NCBI RefSeq assembly: GCF_964252635.1
Contig: NZ_CAXUNP010000010.1
Coordinates: 1 to 64,000 of the forward strand
Source: Jatrophihabitans sp964252635
GTDB taxonomy: Bacteria > Actinomycetota > Actinomycetes > Mycobacteriales > Jatrophihabitantaceae
Direction: 5' to 3'
DNA: 64,000 bases
Positions 53,256 through 60,989 of the stretch are shown piece after piece (position 1 is the first letter of the stretch; each line of letters opens with the position of its first letter). Position numbers and translations under genes: made by a program. The notes under the pieces are model-generated. The model searched no databases, had not been told where the DNA came from, and saw nothing but the letters and a program-made list of their open reading frames with translations.

Positions 53256-53792
53256 TTATGTCGGTTCGGCGGTACCCGCAACCGCCCGCCACGTCTGTCG
53301 CGGGGCGAACCCGCTGCGGCGCAACCAGTGGTCGGTGTACACGATCCGGTCGGGCGTGATCACCGTCAGCGGGTCGTCGGGCGGCTCGGCCGGTGAACGT
53401 CCGCGTTCGACGTGGTCGGACTGCCAGCGCACCGCTTCCCAGTAGCGGTCGGCGCCCGGGTCGTCGCGTCGGAGGGTCACGGCGCGGCCGAACAGCTGTG
53501 CGCCGCGGCTGCTCGCCTGGCCGACGAGCGGCGCGACGATGCCCGCGGACACCCGCGGGTCGCGGCGCAGGTTGCCGGACTTCACCGAGGCGTCCCAGCT
53601 CGTGTAGAGGATCTCGAACCCCAGGTGGAAGTAGCGCACGGGCGTGGCATTGGGTGATCCGTCCGCGTTGACCGTGGCGACGACCGCCGTGTTGTGCGTC
53701 GACAGCAGATTGAGGATGCGTTCCTCGAGCTGTTCTCGGTCGAGCGGACGGGTCGGTGCCGGACCGGCGAGCCACGGGTTGGTGATCGGCAT
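53256..53792 (-). CDS. pyridoxamine 5'-phosphate oxidase-like (split-barrel flavin) protein
   Basis: 178 residues. HNTAVVATVNADGSPNATPVRYFHLG is the split-barrel start seen in F420/FMN-binding PNPOx-like proteins, followed by SGNLRRDPRVSAGIV and GRAVTLRRDDPG. The cofactor may be FMN, F420 or none. It is not vitamin-B6 PdxH, whose C-terminal signature is missing. ATG at 53792; a longer frame to 53915 overlaps the divergent MATE gene region and is not used. Confidence 0.8.
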   Translation of the reverse strand: MPITNPWLAGPAPTRPLDREQLEERILNLLSTHNTAVVATVNADGSPNATPVRYFHLGFEILYTSWDASVKSGNLRRDPRVSAGIVAPLVGQASSRGAQLFGRAVTLRRDDPGADRYWEAVRWQSDHVERGRSPAEPPDDPLTVITPDRIVYTDHWLRRSGFAPRQTWRAVAGTAEPT

Positions 53793-53902
53793 GCGCTCAG
53801 CCTGGCATGCGCAGGACCGGTACGAGCGAGAACGACGGCGCCCGCACGTCAGCACGGTACGAGGTGGGCCGGCCGCGGGCCGGCCAGCATGATGGACCCA
53901 CC

Positions 53903-55222
53903 ATGACCGAGGCACCCCACCCGACCCGACAGCTGCTGATGCTGACGCTCTCGGCGTTCGTCGTGCTCGCCGCGGAACCGCTCTACCTGCTGGTCGACAC
54001 CGCCGTCGTCGGTCATCTCGGTGCCCGCGCGCTGGCCGGTCTCGGCGTCGGCGCCGCCCTGATGGGTCTGCTGACCATCGTCGGCTCGTTCGTCGAGTAC
54101 GGCACGACGGCCCGGGCCGCGCGCTGGTTCGGCGCGGGCCGTCTCGACCGGGCCGTCGACGAGGGGGTGCAGGCGTCGTGGTTGGCCGGCGCGATCGGGG
54201 TCGCCGTCGTGGCCGCCGGCGAGGCCTCGGCCGGCCCGCTGACGCGGCTCCTGGCCGGAGGCGCCGGACCGACGGCCGACCTGGCCGAGGGCTGGTTCCG
54301 CATCGCCGTCCTGGGCATGCCGGGCGTGCTGCTGGTGCTCGCGGGCAATGGCTGGATGCGCGGCGTGCAACGCACCCGTCAACCGGTGGTCATCGTCCTG
54401 GCCGCCAACGCGGTGTCGGCGATCGCCTCTCCCCTGCTCGTGTACCCCGCGGGGCTCGGACTGCGCGGCTCGGCCGTCGCCAACGTGGCCGCCCAGGCCA
54501 TCGGCGCGGCGCTGTTCCTGCGCGCCCTCGTGCGGGCCGCGCCGGGTGCCCGGCCGGACCGACGCGTCATGCGCGCCCAGGCCGTCATGGGCCGCGACCT
54601 CATCGTCCGGTCGGCGGCGTTCCAGGTGGCGTTCCTGACGGCGGCGGCTGTTGCCTCCCGGATGGGGACGGCCCAGATCGGCGCCCACCAGATCGGCCTG
54701 CAGTTGTGGGACTTCACGGCGCTGCTGCTCGACTCGGTGGCGATCGCCGCGCAGTCGCTGGTGGGCGCGGCGCTCGGGGGCGCCGACGCCGCGCAGGCCC
54801 GCGTGCTCGCCTGGCGGGTGGCGCGGTGGGGCCTGTGGGCCGGCCTCGGTTTCGCCGCGGTGTACGGAGCGCTGTACGCGGTCCTGCCGCACGCGTTCAC
54901 CACCTCGTCCGCGGTCGTCGGCCAGACGCACGTGCTGTGGCCGTGGTTCGTGGCCATGCTGCCGGCGGCGGGCGTCGTGTTCGCCCTCGACGGGGTGCTC
55001 ATCGGCGCCGGCGACGTGGCCTACCTCCGCACCCTGACGATCGTGGCCGCCGTCGTCTTCTTCGCGCCGATGAACCTGGCCGCCCAGCACTGGCACTGGG
55101 GTCTGGGCGGTGTCTGGGCCGGGCTCGCGTCATTCGTGCTGGTCCGCCTCGTCGGCATGCTGGCCCGCGCCCGCAGCGACCGCTGGCTCGTGCTCGGCGC
55201 CGAGCAGTCGGCGCCGGCATAG
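53903..55222 (+). CDS. dinF: MATE-family efflux transporter (DinF-like)
   Basis: 439 residues with twelve membrane segments in two six-helix halves. LLVDTAVVGHLGARALAGLGVG in the first half and MGTAQIGAHQIGLQLWDF in the second are the MATE/DinF repeats. DinF-type members export drugs or metabolites by H+ or Na+ antiport. ATG at 53903; the ribosome site is weak. Convergent with map. Substrate unknown. Confidence 0.88.
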   Translation: MTEAPHPTRQLLMLTLSAFVVLAAEPLYLLVDTAVVGHLGARALAGLGVGAALMGLLTIVGSFVEYGTTARAARWFGAGRLDRAVDEGVQASWLAGAIGVAVVAAGEASAGPLTRLLAGGAGPTADLAEGWFRIAVLGMPGVLLVLAGNGWMRGVQRTRQPVVIVLAANAVSAIASPLLVYPAGLGLRGSAVANVAAQAIGAALFLRALVRAAPGARPDRRVMRAQAVMGRDLIVRSAAFQVAFLTAAAVASRMGTAQIGAHQIGLQLWDFTALLLDSVAIAAQSLVGAALGGADAAQARVLAWRVARWGLWAGLGFAAVYGALYAVLPHAFTTSSAVVGQTHVLWPWFVAMLPAAGVVFALDGVLIGAGDVAYLRTLTIVAAVVFFAPMNLAAQHWHWGLGGVWAGLASFVLVRLVGMLARARSDRWLVLGAEQSAPA

Positions 55223-55223
55223 C

Positions 55224-55988
55224 TCACCGCGTCAGGATGCGCGGACCGTCCTCGGTGACGGCGATGGTGTGCTCGAAGTGGGCACCGCGCGAGCCGTCGG
55301 TGCTGCGCAGCGTCCAGCCGTCGTCGTCGACCCGGTAGGCGTTCACTCCCCCGGCCAGGAACCACGGCTCGATGGCGATGGTCAGCCCGGCCCGCAGGCG
55401 CAGGCCGCGCCCGGCCCGACCGTCGTTCGCGATGTGCGGGTCCTCGTGCATCGTGTGCCCGACACCGTGCCCGCCGAAGTCCGTGGACAGGCCGTACCCG
55501 GCCGTGCGGGCGACCGCACCGACGGCCGCCGAAACGTCGCCGACCCGTGCGCCGGGCACCGCGGCGTCGATCCCCGCCTGCAACGCCGCCGCAGTGCGCT
55601 CGAGCAACCGCGCGTCCTGCTCACCCGTCCGGCCGACACAGAAGGAGATCGCGGCGTCGCCGGTCCAGCCGTCGAGGGTGGCACCGCAGTCCACGCTGAG
55701 CAGGTCCCCGTCCTGCAGGGCGTAGCGGGACGGGATGCCGTGCAGCACCGCGTCGTTCACCGACAGGCACACGACGCCCGGGTACGGGCTGTTCGCGAAC
55801 GACGGTTGGTAGCCGAGGAACGGCGAAGCTGCTCCCGCATCCTTCAGGACGCCTCGAGCGACCTCGTCCAGGTCGACGAGGCGCACCCCGACGTCCGCGG
55901 CGTCACGCACCGCGGTCAGCGCCCGCGCGACGACGGCGCCCGCCGCAGCCATGGCCTCGATCTCACCGGGGGTCTTGAGCTCCACCAT
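55224..55988 (-). CDS. map: methionine aminopeptidase type I
   Basis: 254 residues of the pita-bread fold. The five metal ligands are visible: Asp in SVDCGATLDG, Asp in GDAAISF, His in GHGVGHTMHEDP, Glu in AIEPWF and Glu in AHFEHTIAV. No zinc-finger extension, as in bacterial Map. It removes N-terminal methionine from new proteins. Its divergent partner is a small XRE regulator; such a map-XRE pair suggests this is an accessory map copy with its own regulator. ATG at 55988. Confidence 0.93.
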   Translation of the reverse strand: MVELKTPGEIEAMAAAGAVVARALTAVRDAADVGVRLVDLDEVARGVLKDAGAASPFLGYQPSFANSPYPGVVCLSVNDAVLHGIPSRYALQDGDLLSVDCGATLDGWTGDAAISFCVGRTGEQDARLLERTAAALQAGIDAAVPGARVGDVSAAVGAVARTAGYGLSTDFGGHGVGHTMHEDPHIANDGRAGRGLRLRAGLTIAIEPWFLAGGVNAYRVDDDGWTLRSTDGSRGAHFEHTIAVTEDGPRILTR

Positions 55989-56021
55989 CGCGGGTCCGCG
56001 TTCCTCTCGACCGGGATTGTT

Positions 56022-56031
56022 ATACCGGTAT
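56022..56031. promoter_or_regulatory. palindrome ATACCGGTAT between map and XRE gene
   Basis: Perfect 10-base palindrome centred in the 56-base gap between divergent map and XRE genes, 14 bases ahead of the XRE start. A likely binding site for the XRE protein, covering both promoters. Confidence 0.55.
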
Positions 56032-56044
56032 TAGTATCACGGTC

Positions 56045-56308
56045 ATGGTGCGCCCTATCCTCTCCCCCGCCGAACGCGAACGCGGCCGTCGGCTCGGTGC
56101 CACGCTGCGCCGCGCACGTGGCGACCGCAGCATGGTCGACGTCGCCACGGCCGCAGGCATCCCGGTCGAGACCCTGCGCAAGATCGAGACCGGGCGCATC
56201 GCCACTCCGGCCTTCTTCACCGTCGCGGCCCTGGGCGGTGTGCTCGGGCTCGACCTCGCCGAGCTGGCCCTGATCGCGCTGCCGACCCCGGCGGCCGAGT
56301 CGGCCTGA
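56045..56308 (+). CDS. XRE-family helix-turn-helix regulator
   Basis: 87 residues. The helix-turn-helix (about 18-70) reads GATLRRARGDRSMVDVATAAG, then PVETLRKIETGRIATPAFFTVAALGGVLG, the standard Cro/CI order. Nothing follows but a short Ala-rich tail, so it is a minimal repressor without a ligand domain. ATG at 56045. It probably controls itself and the divergent map. Sure of the fold. Confidence 0.87.
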   Translation: MVRPILSPAERERGRRLGATLRRARGDRSMVDVATAAGIPVETLRKIETGRIATPAFFTVAALGGVLGLDLAELALIALPTPAAESA

Positions 56309-56459
56309 CCACGTCCCGGGCGCGACCCGCCTGCGTCGCCGGTTCTTCCGCTCCGCTCTGGTACGGACCGAGCCCGGCGACAACCGTGCGCCCGTCGCCC
56401 CGAGCGGGAAGGACGATCAGTAGCGGCCTCGGGGGCCGTGGTTCCGGAGGGGAAACGCC

Positions 56460-58181
56460 ATGCCGACCATTTCCGACGTCATCGCCGACACGCTGATCGC
56501 GAGCGGGGTGCGTCGTGTCTACGGCATCCCGGGCGACTCGCTCAACGGCTTCACCGACGCGCTGCGCACGCGCCCCGAACTCGCCTGGGTGCACGTCCGG
56601 CACGAGGAGGCGGCGGCCTTCGCGGCGAGCGCCGAGGCCGGCCTCACCGGTGAGCTCGCGGTCTGCGCCGGCAGCTGTGGCCCGGGCAACCTGCACCTCA
56701 TCAACGGCCTGTACGACGCCAACCGTTCGCGGGTACCGGTGCTGGCCATCGCCGCGCAGATCCCCACCGCCGAGATCGGTTCGAACTTCTTCCAGGAGAC
56801 GCATCCCCGCGAGCTGTTCCGCGAGTGCTCGGTGTTCGCCGAGGAGGTGACGCACGCCGAGCAGATGCCGCGGCTGCTGCGGATCGCGATGCGCGAGGCC
56901 CTCGGCAAGCGCGGCGTCGCCGTGCTCATCGTGCCGGGCGACCTGGGGACGACCTCCGTCGAGGCCGAGCCCGAACGCGTCGTCCAGCCCGGGTCCGAGG
57001 TCGTCCCCGCGGACGAGAGCGTCGCGGCCGCCCTCGAGACCCTGAACGCCGGCTCGAAGGTCACCATCCTCGCCGGGGCCGGCTGCGCGGGCGCGCACGA
57101 CGAGCTGATGCAGCTCGCGGAGCTGTTGCAGGCCCCGATCGTGCACACCGTCCGCAGCAAGGACCACGTCGAGTACGACAACCCCTACGACGTCGGGCTC
57201 ACCGGCCTGATCGGCTTCTCGTCCGGGTACCGCGCCATGGAGGCGTGCGACACGCTGCTCATGCTGGGCACCGACTTCCCCTACCAGCAGTTCTTCCCGA
57301 CCGCCGCGACCGTCATCCAGGTCGACGAGCGGGGGTCGCAGCTCGGGCGCCGGACCAAGGTCCACACCGCCGTCGTCGGCTCGGTCCGGCCGACCGTCGC
57401 CGCCCTGCTGCCCCGGCTCGTGGGCGGCCGCTCGAGCAAGCACCTGGACGCGATGACCAAGCACTACGCCCGTGCGCGCAAGGACCTCGACGAGCTGGCC
57501 ACGCCGAGCCGCCGCGGCGCGGCCGTCCATCCCCAGTACCTGACCCGGCTGCTCGACGAGGCCGCCGACGACGACGCGATCTTCATCCCCGACGTCGGCT
57601 CCCCCGTCGTCTGGGCCGCCCGTCACCTGCACATGAACGGTGCGCGTCGCCTCATCGGCTCGTTCAACCACGGGTCGATGGCCAACGCGCTGACGCAGGC
57701 CATCGGCGCGCAGTCCGCCTACCCGGGGCGCCAGGTCATCGCGCTGGCCGGCGACGGCGGGCTCGCCATGCTGCTGGGCGAGTTGATCACACTCGCCCAG
57801 CAGCAGCTGCCGGTCAAGGTCGTGGTGTACGACAACTCGTCGCTGAATTTCGTCGAGCTGGAGATGAAGGCCGCGGGCTTCGTGAACTTCGGGACCCAGC
57901 TCGACAACCCGGACTTCGCCAAGGTCGGCGACGCACTCGGTGTCCGTGGCTGGCGGGTCGAGCGCTCGAAGGACCTGCCCGGCGCGGTCACGGAGTTCCT
58001 GGCCCACGACGGCCCGGCGATCCTCGACGTCGTGACCGCACGCCAGGAGCTGTCCATCCCGCCGACCGTGACGGCCGAGCAGGCCAAGGGGTTCGCCCTG
58101 TTCGCCATCCGGACCGTGATGTCCGGGCGCGGCACCGAACTCGTCGACCTGGCCCGCACCAACATGCGGCAGATCTTCTAG
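56460..58181 (+). CDS. poxB: pyruvate dehydrogenase (quinone)/pyruvate oxidase
   Basis: 573 residues of the thiamine-diphosphate enzyme family. The Pyr domain holds the catalytic Glu in RHEEAAAFAA (about 47-56), a central FAD-binding-type domain follows (about 185-340), and the PP domain has GDGGLAMLLGE near 430 with YDNSSLN as the TPP/Mg motif. The C-terminal region (about 520-573) matches membrane-associating PoxB rather than acetolactate synthase. Decarboxylates pyruvate to acetate, passing electrons to quinone at the membrane. ATG at 56460 has a strong GGAGGGG site. Acetolactate synthase-like or oxidase activity cannot be excluded from sequence alone. Confidence 0.88.
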   Translation: MPTISDVIADTLIASGVRRVYGIPGDSLNGFTDALRTRPELAWVHVRHEEAAAFAASAEAGLTGELAVCAGSCGPGNLHLINGLYDANRSRVPVLAIAAQIPTAEIGSNFFQETHPRELFRECSVFAEEVTHAEQMPRLLRIAMREALGKRGVAVLIVPGDLGTTSVEAEPERVVQPGSEVVPADESVAAALETLNAGSKVTILAGAGCAGAHDELMQLAELLQAPIVHTVRSKDHVEYDNPYDVGLTGLIGFSSGYRAMEACDTLLMLGTDFPYQQFFPTAATVIQVDERGSQLGRRTKVHTAVVGSVRPTVAALLPRLVGGRSSKHLDAMTKHYARARKDLDELATPSRRGAAVHPQYLTRLLDEAADDDAIFIPDVGSPVVWAARHLHMNGARRLIGSFNHGSMANALTQAIGAQSAYPGRQVIALAGDGGLAMLLGELITLAQQQLPVKVVVYDNSSLNFVELEMKAAGFVNFGTQLDNPDFAKVGDALGVRGWRVERSKDLPGAVTEFLAHDGPAILDVVTARQELSIPPTVTAEQAKGFALFAIRTVMSGRGTELVDLARTNMRQIF

Positions 58182-58228
58182 CGCATCGGACGAACACGGC
58201 GCGAAGAGCTCGGAGATACAGTGAAGCG

Positions 58229-59335
58229 ATGAGCGAAGACACCGTGCCGCGCTTCGGCGTGGTCCCTGCGTCCACACGCGTGTCGGCGGCCGACCGCGAG
58301 ACGATCCTGCGGAACCCGGGGTTCGGCCGCTACTTCACCGACCACATGGCGCGCGCCGTCTGGACCCGCGACGCCGGCTGGCACGACGCCGACGTCCGCG
58401 CCGTCGAACCCCTCGTCCTGCACCCGAGCGCGGCGGTCCTGCACTACGCCCAGGAGATCTTCGAGGGGCTCAAGGCCTACCGCCAGCCCGACGGCAGCGT
58501 GGCCCTGTTCCGGCCCGACATGAACGCCGCCCGCTTCCGCCGCTCCGCCGCCCGCCTGGCCCTGCCCGAACTGCCCGTCGAGATGTTCCTCGACAGCGTC
58601 GAGCAGCTCGTGCGCACGGACGTCGACTGGGTGCCCGACGGGTCTCACGAGGCCAGCTTGTACCTGCGCCCCTACGCGGTGGCCACCGAGGCCTACCTCG
58701 GCGTCCGCCCGGCCGACGAGGTGTTCTACGGCGTCATCGCCTCCCCCGCCGGCGCGTACTTCGCCGCAGGCAGCACCGGGATCACCCTCTGGGTCTCGAC
58801 GGAGTTCGTGCGCGCCGCGCCGGGTGGCACGGGTGCGGCCAAGTGCGGCGGCAACTACGCCGCCAGCCTGCTCCCCCAGGTGCAGGCTCAGGAGCAGGGC
58901 TGCGACCAGGTGCTGTACACCGTCGAGGTCGACGGCCAGACCTGCATCGACGAGTCGGGCACCATGAACGTCTTCCTCGTGACGAAGGACGGCGAGCTGG
59001 TGACGCCGTCGCTGGCCGGCGGCACGATCCTCTCCGGGGTCACCCGTGACAGCGTCCTGACCCTCGCCAAGTCCTTCGACCTCAATCCGGTCGAGCGGCA
59101 GGTCAGCCTGGCCGAGGTGTTGGACGGGGTGGCCGACGGCACGATCCTCGAGGTGTTCGCCGCGGGCACCGCCGCCGTCATCACGCCGATCACCGGGCTC
59201 AAGACCGCGGATCGTGCGTGCACGGTCGCCGACGGGTCGCCGGGCCGGCTCAGCGAGCAGCTGCGCCAGCACATCGTCGACATCCAGTTCGGCCGGCGCG
59301 ACGACGAGCACGGGTGGCTGCACCGCGTTACGTGA
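58229..59335 (+). CDS. ilvE: branched-chain amino acid aminotransferase
   Basis: 368 residues, fold-type IV PLP enzyme that transfers the amino group between branched-chain 2-oxo acids and glutamate. The PLP lysine is Lys205 in AAKCGGNYAASL, followed by ESGTMNVF, and GTILSGVTRDSVL is the conserved phosphate-binding loop. Length and the YAQEIFEGLKAY start fit the bacterial type II group. ATG at 58229, 48 bases after poxB. It may be cotranscribed with poxB. Very sure. Confidence 0.95.
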   Translation: MSEDTVPRFGVVPASTRVSAADRETILRNPGFGRYFTDHMARAVWTRDAGWHDADVRAVEPLVLHPSAAVLHYAQEIFEGLKAYRQPDGSVALFRPDMNAARFRRSAARLALPELPVEMFLDSVEQLVRTDVDWVPDGSHEASLYLRPYAVATEAYLGVRPADEVFYGVIASPAGAYFAAGSTGITLWVSTEFVRAAPGGTGAAKCGGNYAASLLPQVQAQEQGCDQVLYTVEVDGQTCIDESGTMNVFLVTKDGELVTPSLAGGTILSGVTRDSVLTLAKSFDLNPVERQVSLAEVLDGVADGTILEVFAAGTAAVITPITGLKTADRACTVADGSPGRLSEQLRQHIVDIQFGRRDDEHGWLHRVT

Positions 59336-59347
59336 GGCGGCCCGGGT

Positions 59348-59373
59348 CGGGGTTCGCGATGGTCGCGACCCCG
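59348..59373 (+). terminator. GC-rich hairpin after ilvE
   Basis: CGGGGTTCGCGA and TCGCGACCCCG pair with a single bulged base around a TGG loop, 12 bases after the ilvE stop. GGTTCGCGA at 59351 is also complementary to TCGCGAACC at 59384-59392, giving an alternative fold. No T-run follows, as is usual for actinobacterial terminators. Confidence 0.5.
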
Positions 59374-59444
59374 TAACGGGTTGGTCGCGAACCTTCCGGG
59401 GCCACCCGGGTGCGGCGTACGTTCGGCGCGTCGAAAGGCTCGCC

Positions 59445-59699
59445 ATGATCGCCCCTCTCGTGCTCCTCGCCCTGGTGGCCTGCCTGGTGGTGTGGCGCCG
59501 GGTGCGGGCGGGGCGGCGCCGCCGCGAGGCGGGCCGGATGGTGGTGGGCACGTACCCCGAGATTGAGCTGCGCCAGCCCTACGGCGGGTGGGACGCCGAC
59601 GCCTACGACGCGCACACCGGACACGACCGCAGTGCGGCCAGCACGCTGCCCGCCAGCGCCGCGTTCGTGCACGGCCTCGCTCCCGTGCGCCGCCACTGA
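59445..59699 (+). CDS. small single-pass membrane protein
   Basis: 84 residues: an N-terminal membrane helix (MIAPLVLLALVACLVVW) and a short cytosolic or outer tail with TYPEIELRQPYGGWDADAYDAHTG (by position about 39-62) that is rich in Asp and Tyr. No family recognised. ATG at 59445 follows AAAGG by 6 bases, which supports a real gene. It lies before the aldo/keto reductase, 33 bases apart. Confidence 0.6.
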   Translation: MIAPLVLLALVACLVVWRRVRAGRRRREAGRMVVGTYPEIELRQPYGGWDADAYDAHTGHDRSAASTLPASAAFVHGLAPVRRH

Positions 59700-59732
59700 T
59701 ACGACACCGCGACCCCGGGGCAGGGTCTGGAC

Positions 59733-60617
59733 ATGCAGACACGCACCCTGGGCAACGACACCGTCGGCCGGCACGAGGTCGGAGCCATCGGGCTCGGGCT
59801 GATGACCTTCGACCAGACCGGTGACCAGCCCCGCGACCAGCTCCGCGACACCGTCCGCGCAGCCGTCGACGCGGGCGTCACCCTGTTCGACACCGCGGAC
59901 GCCTACGGGCCGGGTGAGCAACTCGGCCCCGACGCCCAGGGCGCCAACGAGACGCTGATCGCCGGCCTGCTCGACGAGCTGGGCCTGCGCGACCGGGTGC
60001 TGCTGGCCACCAAGGCCGGGCACGTGCGGACCGACGGGGGTGGTTGGGCGACGGACGGGTCGCCGGCGCACCTGCGCCAGGCCGTCGACGACAGTCGACG
60101 TCGGCTGGGCGTCGAGCAGATCGCGCTCTGGCAGCACCACCGTCCCGATTCCTCGGTCGACTACGCCGACACCGTCGGCACGCTCAAGGACGTGTACGAC
60201 ACCGGCGCCGTCGCCGTGGTGGGACTGTCGAACGCCGACCCGGAGCAGATCCGCCAGGCGCACGCCATCCTCGGCGACGCCCTGGTCAGCGTCCAGAACC
60301 AGTTCTCCCCCGCGTTCCGCAGCAGTGCGGCGGAGATCGACGCGTGCGCCGAACTCGGGCTGGCGTTCCTGCCCTGGAGCCCGCTCGGCGGCCTGGGCAG
60401 CGCCAAGGACCTCGCGAGCAAGCACCCGGCGTTCGCGCAGGTGGCCGACGAGCTCGGTGTCAGCGCCCAGCAGGTCGCGCTGGCCTGGGAGCTGGCGCAG
60501 TCCGCCGTCGTCATCCCGATCCCCGGCGCCAAGCGGCCGCAGTCGGTGCAGGACTCGGCCGCCGCGGCGGACCTGCAGCTGACCGACGAGCAGCTCGCCA
60601 GGCTCGACGACGAGTGA
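59733..60617 (+). CDS. aldo/keto reductase
   Basis: 294 residues, (beta/alpha)8 NADPH-dependent oxidoreductase. The catalytic tetrad is visible: Asp and Tyr in FDTADAYGPG (about 53-62), Lys in LATKAGH and His in WQHHRPD. The NADPH loop is IPIPGAKRPQSV near the C-terminus. It matches the AKR family of YdbC/PdxI-like oxidoreductases; the substrate is unknown. ATG at 59733. A four-base GTGA overlap links it to the small zinc protein gene. Confidence 0.9.
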   Translation: MQTRTLGNDTVGRHEVGAIGLGLMTFDQTGDQPRDQLRDTVRAAVDAGVTLFDTADAYGPGEQLGPDAQGANETLIAGLLDELGLRDRVLLATKAGHVRTDGGGWATDGSPAHLRQAVDDSRRRLGVEQIALWQHHRPDSSVDYADTVGTLKDVYDTGAVAVVGLSNADPEQIRQAHAILGDALVSVQNQFSPAFRSSAAEIDACAELGLAFLPWSPLGGLGSAKDLASKHPAFAQVADELGVSAQQVALAWELAQSAVVIPIPGAKRPQSVQDSAAAADLQLTDEQLARLDDE

Positions 60618-60976
60618 CCCCGCCCGACAAGGCCTGCCGGTCGTGCGGGCGCACGATCCAGTGGCGCAAGAAGTGGGAGCGTGACTGGGACGAGGTCCGC
60701 TACTGCAGCGCCGCATGCCGCAAGCACGGCATCACCGACGTCGACCGGAAGCTCGAGGCCAGCATCCGGCAGCTGCTGTCGACGCGCAGCGGCACGATCT
60801 GCCCGTCGGACGCCGCCCGGGCCGTCGGCACCGAGGACGGCTGGCGCGACCTCATGGAGCCGGCGCGCCGGGCCGCTCGACGGCTCGTTGCCGCGGGCGA
60901 GGTCGAGATCACCCAGGGCGGCCGGGTGGTCGACCCGTCGGCGGCCAAGGGACCGATCCGCATCCGTCGCCGCTGA
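60614..60976 (+). CDS. small zinc-binding protein, DUF2256 plus DUF3253
   Basis: 120 residues. The N-terminal part has CRSCGRTI and, after a basic run (QWRKKWERDWDEVR), YCSAACRKHG: four cysteines in the DUF2256 arrangement, probably one zinc. The second part (about 50-115; ASIRQLLSTRSGTICPSDAARAVG by position 50-73) is a winged-helix-like DUF3253. The two domains are usually separate proteins; here they are fused. GTG at 60614 overlaps the reductase stop by four bases. Function unknown. Confidence 0.82.
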   Translation: MTPPDKACRSCGRTIQWRKKWERDWDEVRYCSAACRKHGITDVDRKLEASIRQLLSTRSGTICPSDAARAVGTEDGWRDLMEPARRAARRLVAAGEVEITQGGRVVDPSAAKGPIRIRRR

Positions 60977-60989
60977 GCCCCGAGGCCCG

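Noticed and set aside
59348..59392. Alternative fold after ilvE as a riboswitch
   Set aside because: Simple complementary GGTTCGCGA/TCGCGAACC arms without any conserved riboswitch core; a terminator is enough to explain it.
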